From UBA5429 sp942493315 (GTDB taxonomy: Bacteria > Bacteroidota > Bacteroidia > Bacteroidales > WCHB1-69), in contig OW818690.1 of assembly GCA_942493315.1 (NCBI GenBank), positions 1,860,001 through 1,924,000 on the forward strand: a DNA stretch of 64,000 nucleotides, given 5' to 3'. Both the position numbers and the translations under genes were made by a program. The notes under the pieces were generated by a model. It had not been told where the DNA came from and ran no database searches. It saw only the letters and a list, made by a program, of their open reading frames with translations. Shown in pieces: positions 33,646 to 42,580 of the stretch (position 1 is its first letter; each line of letters begins with the position of its first letter).

Positions 33646-34038
33646 CTATGTTCTTGATAATGTCGGAAGGCTTCGTTTCGAACTTTTTTTTATGTCTACG
33701 TTATATATCTCCTCTGCTAAATCTATCATCTTTCCTTGAAAATCTATAACAATTTGTTTTTCAGCTAGCATCATTTTCAACATTGCAATTTCTTTATCTT
33801 TTGCAATGAGTTGCTTTGTGTCACTTTCAGTTTCTACTATTAATTTTTCTTTCTTAGTTGCCATATTACCATATTTATTTAACCATTTATAAACTGTACC
33901 TCTCACGGTATCATACTGTCTGCAAAGGTCGGCAATTTTTGTTTGTCCTGATTCTATCTCTTGGACTTTTTTTCTCTTGAAGCTTTCACTGAAATGTCTT
34001 CTTTTTCTTTCTTCTAATGTTAAACTAATTTCTTTCAT
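33646..34038 (-). CDS. IS3-family transposase, orfA (helix-turn-helix)
   Basis: 130 residues: HTH segment FSESFKRKKVQEIESGQTKIADLCRQYDTVRGTVYKWLNKYG and a leucine-zipper-like coiled coil (VETESDTKQLIAKDKEIAMLKMMLAEKQIVIDF) for dimerisation. The frame ends 20 codons after an eight-A run (33684-33691 on the forward strand as T), where the fusion to orfB is expected. Only a plus-1 or minus-2 shift, or slippage of the polymerase, would link it to orfB. Confidence 0.9.
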   Translation of the reverse strand: MKEISLTLEERKRRHFSESFKRKKVQEIESGQTKIADLCRQYDTVRGTVYKWLNKYGNMATKKEKLIVETESDTKQLIAKDKEIAMLKMMLAEKQIVIDFQGKMIDLAEEIYNVDIKKSSKRSLPTLSRT

Positions 34039-34103
34039 AGGTTCACTTTTTTTATTAATTTTGTTATTAAAAAGTGGTCAACCTATTTCAGGCATTGACA
34101 GGT

Positions 34104-34710
34104 ATTGGGTTTTGGTTTTACTTTTTACTTTTTACTTTTTACTTCTTACTTTTTACTTCTTACTTTTTACTTCTTACTTTTTACTTCTTTCCCCCCTTTC
34201 CCCATTTAATTAGCTTATTATCTTATTATCACATTATCTTATTATCACATTAGCTTATTAGCTTATTAATTAGGGCGTTCCCCTTTTTCTGCGCTCAACC
34301 AAACTTAGAACACATCGAAAACGAAACCCGTCGCTTGCCAAAGGGTCGCTCTCTTCGTTTGCTCGTTTGCTCGAATGCTCAATGTGCTCATTTTTCATTC
34401 TTGTCTTCTGTTAGCCGTCTGCCGACTGCAGTCTTTTTTTAAAAAGGAACACAGAGATTTACACAGAGTTAAAAGAAGTTACACAATGTTAACTCTGTGA
34501 GACGGAAAAGGGAAAATTGGTTGGTGACTAGTGACAGAGGTCACGAGTCTAGGCAAAAAATCGTTGAGTGACTTCTTTAAACTTTAAAGAACTTTGCGCT
34601 ACTGATTTATATTTTAGTTTTAAAATGTATATTTGCAGTCATAAAATAAATATAACCCTGACCTAACTAAATGGGACTAAAACACTAAACAAAATCAAAA
34701 AATTTTTCAT
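34104..34710. repeat. short-word repeats between IS3- and IS4-type elements
   Basis: No gene. 34115-34188 cttactt heptamers; 34205-34270 agcttattatcac words; 34290-34400 a GC-richer patch with tcgtttgctcg words; 34440-34500 cacagag-type words. The last 100 bases (about 34610-34710) are ordinary AT-rich leader of the split exported-protein gene; TATATTTG at 34627-34634 is a good minus-7 box for it. Confidence 0.65.
34627..34634 (+). promoter_or_regulatory. minus-7 box for the split exported-protein gene
   Basis: TATATTTG in the context aaaatgTATATTTGcag is a full TAnnTTTG match, about 77 bases before the ATG at 34711. Confidence 0.5.
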
Positions 34711-35002
34711 ATGAAAAAGTTCATTGTATTTTTAATCTATTTCACGATATTTATAAATGTTTTTTCTCAAAAAAGCACTAAACCTTATGAATACAACTTA
34801 AAAATTTATATGCCTAATTGTTCGTTTTATTATGCAGAAAAAGGTGATAGTACAAAAAGAGACACAACCTTTATCTATCATTCTGATTGTTATGGATCAA
34901 TTCAAGATTATGGAGTAATTACATATATTTCAGAAAATAGAAAAGATACTCTTGGTTTCGAAAATAATGTAATTACCTTAGATAAAAAACATTATAATTT
35001 AT
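34711..35002 (+). pseudogene. 5' fragment of exported-protein gene split by the IS4-type element
   Basis: Starts with a Sec signal peptide (MKKFIVFLIYFTIFINVFSQ). The native frame runs to DKKHYNL, then enters the IS end and stops at 35034 after about ten foreign residues. Joined with 36414-36643 it gives a 170-residue protein. I do not recognise the family; the mature part has two Cys and many Tyr. Confidence 0.85.
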
Positions 35003-36413
35003 CACTATTGTCCGATAAAAAAGTTATAAAGTAAGGGGGTAATTTTTCAATCCACCCCCATTACTCTTTTTTGTAGTTTTGTATCTACCAAAATATAAAC
35101 CTACAATGAGCAAAAATACGAATTTTTTTGGTCAGTCTGTTTTCGGACAGCTGATTTCTTATATTGACAACAATATTATCTTCAAAAACGCCCAAAAGCA
35201 TAAAGCAAACCATTATACAAAACGCTTTATGGCTAAGGATCACTTAATTAGCATGCTCTTTTGTGTATTTGCCAAGTGTAGCTCACTCAGGGAAGTTTCC
35301 GGAGCAATGTTAGGGCTGTCGGGAAAAACAAAACATTTTCAATTGCTTAATATTCCGTATAAAAGCACACTTTCAGATGCAAATAAACGCAGATCCTCTG
35401 ATTTTTTTGCCGGAATTTATAATGATTTGTTAAAAAAATATGGTCATTTGATCTCGGACAGCCGAATTAAGGATGTAATTAAAAGACAAGTTGAAATTTT
35501 TGATAGTACAACAATTAGTCTTTTTCAAGATATTTTAAAGTGCGTTGGAAGGAATCCGATAAATGGTAAAAGAAAAGGTGGAATCAAAATGCATACCATT
35601 ATCAATGTTGATGAACTGGTTCCTAAAATGGTTTGGTTTACGGAATCTGCAAGACATGATCATTTTTTACTATCAAAATTAAAGCTAGATCCAAATACAA
35701 TTTATGTTTTTGATAAAGGATATAATGATTATCAAGCATTTAAATTATTTAGTGACAATAATGTAGGTTTTGTGACCAGGATTAAAGACAATGCGGTTTA
35801 TTCAGTTACAGAAGAATTATTAATAGAAGATTGCATTCATAGTGGAGTACTAGAAGATACAATTATTGAGGTTAGTTTTAAAGATGAAAATAAAAATGTT
35901 CAAAAAGTAAAATTAAGAAAAGTGAGATTTTATGATCGAAAATTGAAAAGAGAATTTGAATTTCTGACCAATCTTTATGAAATGAGACCAGATTTAGTAG
36001 CAGCTATTTACAAACTTCGTTGGGAAATAGAATTGTTATTCAAACAGTTAAAACAAAACTTTCCTTTAAAATATTTTCTTGGAGACAATGAAAATGCAAT
36101 CAAAATACAGATATACTGTGCATTAATTGTTAATTTATTATTTACAGTCATTCAAAAACAGCTCAAACGACCTTGGGCATTTTCAAATCTAGTTAGTTTT
36201 TGTCGAATTCATCTCTTTAATTATATACATTTGAATAAATTTCTTGAAAATCCTGAAAAAGATTGGCAAAAACAAGAACAAAATTTAGTAGATTTGACCC
36301 TCTTCTAGGGGGGCTTACTTTTCAATTTTGATAAAATTAGAAATTATTCATATTGATATTCAACACTATACAGTCCAAAATATAATATTTTTAATTTTTA
36401 TCGGACAATAGTG
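35003..36413 (+). mobile_element. IS4-family insertion sequence, complete
   Basis: 1411 bp. Perfect 19-bp terminal inverted repeats (35003-35021, starting CACTATTGTCCGAT; 36395-36413) and a 9-bp direct repeat ataatttat at 34994-35002 and 36414-36422, both fitting IS4-type elements. It carries one intact transposase gene on the forward strand and has split the exported-protein gene. Removing the element and one repeat restores the frame. Confidence 0.93.
35106..36308 (+). CDS. IS4-family transposase
   Basis: 400 residues from MSKNTNFFGQSVFGQL. N-terminal DUF4372 domain (VFGQLISYIDNNIIFKNAQKHKANHYTKRFMAKDHLISML) and a DDE_Tnp_1 core: Asp in EIFDSTTISLF, Asp in IYVFDKGYNDYQAF, Glu in YKLRWEIELLFKQLKQNFPLKYFLG (the YREK-type signature). 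Full length with all catalytic residues. The earlier ATG at 35079 adds nine residues and is less likely. Confidence 0.95.
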   Translation: MSKNTNFFGQSVFGQLISYIDNNIIFKNAQKHKANHYTKRFMAKDHLISMLFCVFAKCSSLREVSGAMLGLSGKTKHFQLLNIPYKSTLSDANKRRSSDFFAGIYNDLLKKYGHLISDSRIKDVIKRQVEIFDSTTISLFQDILKCVGRNPINGKRKGGIKMHTIINVDELVPKMVWFTESARHDHFLLSKLKLDPNTIYVFDKGYNDYQAFKLFSDNNVGFVTRIKDNAVYSVTEELLIEDCIHSGVLEDTIIEVSFKDENKNVQKVKLRKVRFYDRKLKREFEFLTNLYEMRPDLVAAIYKLRWEIELLFKQLKQNFPLKYFLGDNENAIKIQIYCALIVNLLFTVIQKQLKRPWAFSNLVSFCRIHLFNYIHLNKFLENPEKDWQKQEQNLVDLTLF

Positions 36414-36643
36414 ATAATTTATATAATTTTTCAATTTTTGCTGATCGTCTTTATAATTTTTTTGATTATTATAATAAAATTTATTTAATATATGGAATGG
36501 ATGGACTTCCAATAATCTGTACGATTTATAGTGAAATTGAATTAAGTACTTATGAAATAATTCAAATTAGAAATCATATAATAAATGGGAAAGAGCCAAA
36601 TCTATTAAAACAGGGAATTATTGAAATCTTATATAAAATATAA
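36414..36643 (+). pseudogene. 3' fragment of exported-protein gene split by the IS4-type element
   Basis: From the right target repeat the frame reads YNFSIFADRLYNFFDYYNKI, continues through MDGLPIICTIYSEIELSTYEI and NGKEPNLLKQGIIEILYKI, and stops at 36643. It carries on the frame of 34711-35002 without loss of a base. Confidence 0.85.
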
Positions 36644-36803
36644 CTATAAAGAAAAATAAAAAATCCACCATTCTCTTATAGTTGTACACCTTTTTAAAAA
36701 TTCAAATATTTCTCAAAAATTCACTATAAAAATACTCAAAAAAATTCAAATATTCCATTTGAAATTATTATCAATAGCTTCACATAATATCAAACTTGAA
36801 TTG

Positions 36804-36867
36804 ATCGAACATCGAACGTTAACGTCGAACGTTTAACGTTTAACGTCGAACGTTTAACGTCGAACGT
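36804..36867. repeat. cgaacgttaacgt / cgaacgtttaacgt repeat
   Basis: Five or six copies of the self-complementary words aacgtt and tcgaacg, directly upstream of the korB terminator. The remainder of 36644-36803 is AT-rich without a visible gene. Confidence 0.7.
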
Positions 36868-36900
36868 AAAAAAAAGGACAGAAACTTAATCCTGCCCTTT
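36868..36900 (-). terminator. terminator of the korAB operon
   Basis: On the reverse strand aaagggcagg pairs with ctgtccttt (one bulge/mismatch) and is followed by a run of eight T. It lies 23 bases past the korB stop. Confidence 0.8.
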
Positions 36901-36922
36901 CATGGTTATGATATTTAATAGC

Positions 36923-37954
36923 TTAGATCACCCAGGTATCGCCGCTGTTTAATAGGTCGTCAACACATTTGATTGGATTGATCGCTTTTTGTTCATCAAT
37001 AGAATTCTGTAATAGCTCACAGTAAGTGTCGGATACCGCTGAACGGATAACTCCTAAAGCAATAGGAAATGCAGGTGGTAACATTTTGGCAAGCATTAAA
37101 TGAACACCAGGTGATTGATTGTACATATCGTGTACCAAAACATCGTCTAACGTAGCTCCGTTTTCACCAATAGTGATCACTTCCAAACCATTTTTACCTT
37201 GTTTGATCCCTTTGTTTTTCTCTTTTCCAAAAATCATCTTCTCACCATGTTTTAAAGTGAGTTGCATATCCTCTTTGGTTTCACGGTTGGTGATCATATC
37301 ATGTGTGCCATCATTGAAAATAACACAGTTTTGTAACATCTCAACAACAGATGTACCATCATGTTTTGCTGCTTCCAACATCACCTCTGTGATAAATTTG
37401 GGATTAGAATCTATAGCACGAGCAAAGAAAGTTCCTTGAGCACCAATCACCAATTCACCCACTTTAAACGGATGTTCAATTGTTCCATAAGGAGAAGTTT
37501 TGGTAATGCTACCCAATTCAGAGGTTGGAGAGTATTGTCCTTTAGTCAGACCGTAAATTTTGTTGTTGAACAACATGATATTTACGTCCAGATTTCTTCT
37601 GATAATATGGATAAAGTGGTTTCCTCCGATAGCCATTGAATCGCCATCTCCGGTAGGAATCCAAACACTCAATTTAGGGTTTGCGATTCTAACACCGGTA
37701 GCAATTGCATTTGCTCTACCGTGAATTCCATGAAATCCATAAGTATTTACATAATAAGGGAAACGGGAAGAACATCCGATACCGGACACCAACACGTAAC
37801 TCTCTTTTTTATATCCAATGATTGGGAACACTTTTTCTACTGCGTTCAGGATTGCGTGGTCACCGCAACCTGGACACCATTTTACCATTTGATCACTTGC
37901 AAAATCCTCATGCGTTAAAGGTACAGGTGATTTTTCCATTTGTTTATAACCCAT
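36923..37954 (-). CDS. korB: 2-oxoacid:ferredoxin oxidoreductase beta subunit (2-oxoglutarate type)
   Basis: 343 residues with the thiamine pyrophosphate-binding region GDGDSMAIGGNHFIHIIRRN and NIMLFNNKIYGLTKGQYSPTS, and near the N-terminus KWCPGCGDHAIL and SGIGCSSRFPYYVNTYGFHGIHGRA. Catalyses oxidative decarboxylation of 2-oxoglutarate or a similar acid with ferredoxin reduction, linking to the hydrogenase. 12 bases after korA with a clear Shine-Dalgarno site. Confidence 0.93.
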   Translation of the reverse strand: MGYKQMEKSPVPLTHEDFASDQMVKWCPGCGDHAILNAVEKVFPIIGYKKESYVLVSGIGCSSRFPYYVNTYGFHGIHGRANAIATGVRIANPKLSVWIPTGDGDSMAIGGNHFIHIIRRNLDVNIMLFNNKIYGLTKGQYSPTSELGSITKTSPYGTIEHPFKVGELVIGAQGTFFARAIDSNPKFITEVMLEAAKHDGTSVVEMLQNCVIFNDGTHDMITNRETKEDMQLTLKHGEKMIFGKEKNKGIKQGKNGLEVITIGENGATLDDVLVHDMYNQSPGVHLMLAKMLPPAFPIALGVIRSAVSDTYCELLQNSIDEQKAINPIKCVDDLLNSGDTWVI

Positions 37955-37959
37955 AATAA

Positions 37960-37965
37960 CCTCCT
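37960..37965 (-). promoter_or_regulatory. strong Shine-Dalgarno AGGAGG before korB
   Basis: AGGAGG on the reverse strand five bases before the korB ATG. Along with the HndC-like gene this is one of only two canonical sites noticed among the host genes. Confidence 0.7.
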
Positions 37966-37966
37966 T

Positions 37967-39799
37967 TTAAATGTTGTTGATTGCGTTAACTAATTCTTGA
38001 ACCGTAAATGGCAACCCTTGAATTTTATTGTATTGTTTGTAAATAAATTCAGGATGTGTCATTCTTAAATAGTTAGCAAATTGACCACTATTCAATTCGC
38101 AAACCAGGATGTTTTTGTATTTGGACAATACTTCAGCAGTATTAGCAGGTAGAGGCATAATATAATTAAAATGAGTATGAGCCACTTTTTTGCCTGATGC
38201 AATAGCTTCTTTTACTGCTGTACAAACAGCACCACGTGTTCCACCCCAGCTAACAACTAATAAATCAGCATCTTCTGATCCTGTAACGGTTTGTTGTGGT
38301 ATTTTAGTAGCTAATCGATTGATTTTTTCTTGTCTGAAGTCTACCATTTTTTGATGGTTTTGAGGATCTGTAGAGACCAAGCCTAATCCGTCAGTTTTTT
38401 CCAACCCACCGATTCTGTGTCTTAAACCTTCAGTTCCTGGAATGGCCCATTGACGAACCAATGTTTCAGGATCTCTTCTGTAAGGTTGATAATCAGGATC
38501 GTTAGGTTTAGCAATTGGAGGATTGATCGCTGGAAGATCCGCAACTTTTGGAATACGGAATAGTTCACTACCTTGTCCGGTATTTCCATCTGTCAAAAGG
38601 ATAACAGGAGCCATGGTTTCCATAGCGTATTTAGCAGCATTGTAAGCAGCATAAAAACAGTCACTTGGAGAACCTGCTGCCATTACAATACATGGAGCTT
38701 CACCATTTCTTCCGAATAATGCCATGTTTAAGTCAGATTGTTCAGATTTAGTAGGCAATCCGGTAGATGGACCGGCACGTTGAACATCCACAATAACTAG
38801 TGGGAGTTCGGTGATCACAGCTAAACCAATAGCTTCAGATTTTAAGGATAAACCCGGGCCTGAAGTGGTAGTACAAGCTAAAGAACCTGCAAAAGAAGCA
38901 CCAATAGCAGAACAGATCCCTGCGATCTCATCTTCTGCCTGGAAAACCTTAGCACCCAATGATTTATGAAGAGCAAGTTCAATAAGAATTTCAGTAGCAG
39001 GAGTGATAGGGTAGGAGCCTAAGAAAAGATCTCTTCCGGAACGCTCTGCTGCGGCTAAAAGTCCCCATGCAGTAGCAACATTTCCGGTTATATTTCTGTA
39101 TTTTCCTTTTTCTAATTGAACATTGGAGATATGAAATCTGGATTCAAACTCTTCCATTGTTTCAGCGAAGTTGAAGCCGGCTTCCAACACTTTTTTGTTT
39201 ACATCAGCCATTAAAGGTTTTTTCTTAAACCTTTTATCAAGAAGACATCCTGGAGTATCTAATTCGAAATCGAAGATGTAATAAACCATACCTAAACAGA
39301 ACATGTTTTTGGTACGTGCCGCAGATTTTGCGTCAATTCCAAAAGTTAGAGCAGTCTCTTTAGCTAAAGTTGTAATCGCTGGAGCAATCACCTTGTAAGA
39401 GCTTAATGAATTGTCTGTAAGTGGATTGGAAGAATAACCGGCTTTTTCAAGCGATTTATCATCGTATCCATCACCGTCAGTGATGATAGTCCCACCCATT
39501 TTAACCCATTTCAAGTTAGCTTTGAGTGAAGCGGGATTCATTGCTACTAAAACGTCGCAAGTATCACCAATGATACGGGTTTCTTTACCAATATGTACTT
39601 GAAAACCTGAAACTCCGGCCACAGTATTGTGTGGAGCTCTAATCTCTGCAGGATAGTCGGGAAATGTTGCAATATCATTTCCTGCCAGCGCTGCCGCGTC
39701 AGAAAACAGTGTGCCTGAAAGCTGCATCCCGTCACCGGAATCGCCAACAAATTTCACAACAACACTATCTCTTTCAATAATTTGCTTTTTTGTTGCCAT
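37967..39799 (-). CDS. korA: 2-oxoacid:ferredoxin oxidoreductase alpha subunit with fused gamma domain
   Basis: 610 residues. The N-terminal 190 residues are the gamma domain (VVKFVGDSGDGMQLSGTLFSDAAALAG), followed by the pyrimidine-binding alpha domain (TGNVATAWGLLAAAERSGRDLFLGSYPITPATEI, AEDEIAGICSAIGASFAGSLACTTTSGPG) and a C-terminal transketolase-like domain. The gamma-alpha fusion is the KorA layout in Bacteroidota. Forms the enzyme with KorB. Confidence 0.93.
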   Translation of the reverse strand: MATKKQIIERDSVVVKFVGDSGDGMQLSGTLFSDAAALAGNDIATFPDYPAEIRAPHNTVAGVSGFQVHIGKETRIIGDTCDVLVAMNPASLKANLKWVKMGGTIITDGDGYDDKSLEKAGYSSNPLTDNSLSSYKVIAPAITTLAKETALTFGIDAKSAARTKNMFCLGMVYYIFDFELDTPGCLLDKRFKKKPLMADVNKKVLEAGFNFAETMEEFESRFHISNVQLEKGKYRNITGNVATAWGLLAAAERSGRDLFLGSYPITPATEILIELALHKSLGAKVFQAEDEIAGICSAIGASFAGSLACTTTSGPGLSLKSEAIGLAVITELPLVIVDVQRAGPSTGLPTKSEQSDLNMALFGRNGEAPCIVMAAGSPSDCFYAAYNAAKYAMETMAPVILLTDGNTGQGSELFRIPKVADLPAINPPIAKPNDPDYQPYRRDPETLVRQWAIPGTEGLRHRIGGLEKTDGLGLVSTDPQNHQKMVDFRQEKINRLATKIPQQTVTGSEDADLLVVSWGGTRGAVCTAVKEAIASGKKVAHTHFNYIMPLPANTAEVLSKYKNILVCELNSGQFANYLRMTHPEFIYKQYNKIQGLPFTVQELVNAINNI

Positions 39800-39827
39800 A
39801 AAAAGATTTTTTTGTTACTTTTTTTAT

Positions 39828-41063
39828 CTATTTTTTGATCAATTTTCTAAAAATTTCACCTTTGGAAGTGCTTAATTTAACGATATAAACACCTGATTGT
39901 AGAAATGTAATATCTACTGTGTTTAAACCATTAAAAGATGGGGTTAAAGTATATACGTTTTTCCCTGATAAATCATAAATGGAAATTTGATTTAAATCAA
40001 CACTATTGGGAATGTTAAATTGGAAAACACCATAAGTGGGGTTCGGGAATAATTGAACTCCTGAAAGTAATGTTTCGGAAGAGATTTGAGTATTTGTAGT
40101 ATCCAAAGTGAAAACGTCATGTATATTATAATGGTAGAGTGTTGCAAAATTATAGCGTGCAATCTCTTTGGCATAATCGAAATTTAAAGATGAAGGAACA
40201 TCAAGTTCTGTATGATAATAGTCTGTAAAAAAATGTTCAATCGCAAAAATGGCATTGAACCCGGATTGATTGTAAGCCCAGCTATCGGTGTATTGGCGCA
40301 TCACAGTATTATCATCAGGAAAAATGGGGGTAATAGTAGTATAAGTTTCAATGATATCAGTAGCAACGGTATATAAATCCACTGAATTGTCATATTGGTA
40401 CAAATCAACAGTATAAGGTTCTGTTTCAGGTTGATGAGCAACCATGTCATTGTTTAATATGATTGTTCTGCCAACCTCACCTGCTATTGCTCTTGTAGCA
40501 GCATCATTGTATGAACCAACCAACCCAATTTCTTCTGCATCCCATCCCATGAAATCAATATTGAACTTTGGAGTTAAATTATTAAGGTGGAATATCCTCG
40601 CAACTTCAATAAAAACAGCACAACCGGAAGCATTATCATCAGCACCGGGAGCAGTGATTGTATGTTGCCAAGCATCATCAAGTGATACTGCATCTAAATG
40701 AGCCCCTATAATAAAAGTGGTATCGGTATTAACTGATCCCGGAATTTGTGCCTTTACATTATAAAAAAAACGGTCAATATCTCCCGTTAACCAGGTATTC
40801 CCAACATAATGGAACGAATCAATCGCTGCATTTTCTATTCCATATTCTTTTAGTCTTTGAACAATGTATTGAGCTACTTCTCGGTTTCCGGATTGTGTAT
40901 GAGTGCAAAAACGATTGTCAAAGGAAACCAAATCAACGATGGTGCGTTGAATACTATCACTATTAATCTGGTTTAGGAGATTATCAAATTCAGCTTGTGT
41001 TTGACCTTTTAAGCTAAATAACGATAAGATACTGATAACTAATATAGTTACGCTTCTTTTCAT
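39828..41063 (-). CDS. secreted M28-family metallopeptidase with T9SS sorting domain
   Basis: 411 residues. Signal peptide (MKRSVTILVISILSLFSLKGQ), M28 aminopeptidase core with zinc ligands in IIGAHLDAV, APGADDNASGC, MGWDAEEIGLVGS, and later AIEHFFTDYYHTELD. The C-terminal 75 residues (LFPNPTYGVFQF ... IYDLSGKNVY ... SGVYIVKLSTSKGEIFRKLIKK) are a type A sorting domain for type IX secretion. An extracellular or surface aminopeptidase, fitting growth on protein and amino acids. Confidence 0.93.
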   Translation of the reverse strand: MKRSVTILVISILSLFSLKGQTQAEFDNLLNQINSDSIQRTIVDLVSFDNRFCTHTQSGNREVAQYIVQRLKEYGIENAAIDSFHYVGNTWLTGDIDRFFYNVKAQIPGSVNTDTTFIIGAHLDAVSLDDAWQHTITAPGADDNASGCAVFIEVARIFHLNNLTPKFNIDFMGWDAEEIGLVGSYNDAATRAIAGEVGRTIILNNDMVAHQPETEPYTVDLYQYDNSVDLYTVATDIIETYTTITPIFPDDNTVMRQYTDSWAYNQSGFNAIFAIEHFFTDYYHTELDVPSSLNFDYAKEIARYNFATLYHYNIHDVFTLDTTNTQISSETLLSGVQLFPNPTYGVFQFNIPNSVDLNQISIYDLSGKNVYTLTPSFNGLNTVDITFLQSGVYIVKLSTSKGEIFRKLIKK

Positions 41064-41192
41064 GATATAGATTTTTGTCGGGCAAAGGTATATAAAATAA
41101 TCTAACTAACTTGGAAAATTTTCTTAAAAGATATTAATATTAAAAGTTAGAACTTTTTTATTTGCAGAGAATTTTTGTAAGAAAAAAAAATG

Positions 41193-41200
41193 TATTTTTG
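41193..41200 (+). promoter_or_regulatory. minus-7 box of the tRNA-His gene
   Basis: TATTTTTG matches TAnnTTTG and lies 14 bases before the tRNA 5' end; TTTG at 41174-41177 is a possible minus-33 element. Confidence 0.55.
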
Positions 41201-41214
41201 CACCCTCAAAACAT

Positions 41215-41292
41215 GGCGACCATAGCTCAGTCGGTTAGAGCGTCGGATTGTGGTTCCGAAGGTCGTGGGTTCGAGACCCATTGGTCGCCCCA
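41215..41292 (+). tRNA. tRNA-His (anticodon GTG)
   Basis: A full cloverleaf: acceptor GGCGACCA pairing with TGGTCGCC (the extra G at minus-1 is typical of tRNA-His), D-arm GCTCAGTCGGTTAGAGC, anticodon arm TCGGATTGTGGTTCCGA with anticodon GTG, T-arm GTGGGTTCGAGACCCAT, and CCA encoded at 41290-41292. It precedes a phage integrase by 121 bases. Confidence 0.95.
41262..41292. other. candidate left attachment site (3' part of tRNA-His)
   Basis: Tyrosine integrases often target the T-arm and acceptor end of a tRNA gene and keep the gene intact. The integrase lies directly downstream and phage genes continue to the window end. The matching second copy would be at the far end of the element, outside the window, so this is inferred from position only. 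Confidence 0.45.
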
Positions 41293-41413
41293 ATAAAACT
41301 AAAACGCACTAAATCAAACTAATACAACAAAATAAGTTGAATAGGATTGAAAAAGTGCGACAAAATTGTGACTAACTTTTTTTAGTGTCTTCAAAAAAGA
41401 TACTAAAAAAAAA

Positions 41414-42580
41414 ATGCACTTAAACAAAAAATCCCCCCTCACGCAAGACGCGCTTATATTCAACTACTTACCTGCTGAACTTAAAAAATATTCATGTGGT
41501 TGGCAGATAGAATATTACGTTGAAGATCCAATTACAGCTGAAATGATTCGCATTCGAAACCGGGTTGATTTAATCAGGAAAAGATATTCGCGTCAAACAG
41601 AAGCGATATCACACATCAATAAAATTCTTTTCGATATCAATCTGAAATTATCAAAAGGGTGGAATCCTTTGATCGAAAGCAAAGAGAATGCAAGAATGTA
41701 TCTTAAATATACGGAAGTGTCAGAAAAATTTCTTTCTGAAAAGAAAAAGGAATTGAGGGTCGATTCAATGAGATCTTATATTTCTTACATCAATATATTC
41801 AACGAATACATTGAAAAAAGAACATCAATCATTCATTTGTCAAATTTTTCAAAATCGGATGCAGTTGTGTTTATGGATTTTGTCTATAACGTAAGAAAGG
41901 TATCACAGAGAACCTATAACAACTATGTTAAATTCTTTAGATTGTACTTTAATTGGTTAAAATCACATTGTTACGTCAATAACAATTATTTTGACAACAT
42001 CACATCAAAGAAAAAAGAAAAGAAAAAACGAACGATCATTCCTCCGGAAGTTAGGGAAGATATAATTGAAAGATTAAGTGTAACAAATCCAAAATTATTA
42101 ATTGTTTGTAAATTAATGTATTATTCCTTATTGCGCCCTAAAGAAATTTCGATGCTAAAAATTCAAGATGTAGATTTCACTAAAAATGCCGTATTTGTAT
42201 CGGAAGAAGTGTCTAAAAATCACAAATCAAGATTTGCAACACTAACTGAAGATCTGATTAATGATCTTCAGTATCTCAAAGAATATGACAAAAATCTATA
42301 TCTTATTGCATCAAATATGCTTCCAGGCAGGAAAAAAGCCACTATCGATAAATATAGAAAAGAATGGGCAAAAGAAAAGAAAAAGTTAAAATTAAAAGAT
42401 GAATTTCAACTGTACTCATTCAGAGATACTGGAATTTTTGAAATGCTAAAATCCGGAATAGATCCTTTGACGGTTAAACAACATGCAGATCATCATTCAC
42501 TAGAAATGACTTCCTTATATTCAGATCATTTCGATCCAAACTTGAATGAAAATATTCGTAATCATGCACCTAAATTTTAA
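41414..42580 (+). CDS. tyrosine recombinase / phage integrase
   Basis: 388 residues. An N-terminal arm-binding part (1-100), a SAM-like core-binding domain (about 105-190) and the catalytic domain with Arg241 (YYSLLRPKEISML), Arg337 (YSFRDTG, where the usual preceding His is Tyr334), His360/361 (QHADHHSLEMT) and the nucleophile Tyr369 (SLYSDHF). This is the Bacteroidota phage and transposon integrase type. It is convergent with the tail gene at 42570 and overlaps it by 11 bases. Confidence 0.92.
   Translation: MHLNKKSPLTQDALIFNYLPAELKKYSCGWQIEYYVEDPITAEMIRIRNRVDLIRKRYSRQTEAISHINKILFDINLKLSKGWNPLIESKENARMYLKYTEVSEKFLSEKKKELRVDSMRSYISYINIFNEYIEKRTSIIHLSNFSKSDAVVFMDFVYNVRKVSQRTYNNYVKFFRLYFNWLKSHCYVNNNYFDNITSKKKEKKKRTIIPPEVREDIIERLSVTNPKLLIVCKLMYYSLLRPKEISMLKIQDVDFTKNAVFVSEEVSKNHKSRFATLTEDLINDLQYLKEYDKNLYLIASNMLPGRKKATIDKYRKEWAKEKKKLKLKDEFQLYSFRDTGIFEMLKSGIDPLTVKQHADHHSLEMTSLYSDHFDPNLNENIRNHAPKF

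Larger units (their letters stand above)
32662..34100 (-). mobile_element. IS3-family insertion sequence
   Basis: 1439 bp. Inverted ends at 32662-32686 and 34076-34100 begin TGTCAATGCCT and close AGGCATTGACA, with later agreement in GGTTGACC; overall about 21 of 25 match. A 3-bp direct repeat ggt at 32659-32661 and 34101-34103 is the duplication size of the family. Two reading frames, orfA and orfB, on the reverse strand. The A-run between them has a length that puts the frames out of step for the usual minus-1 shift. Confidence 0.88.
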
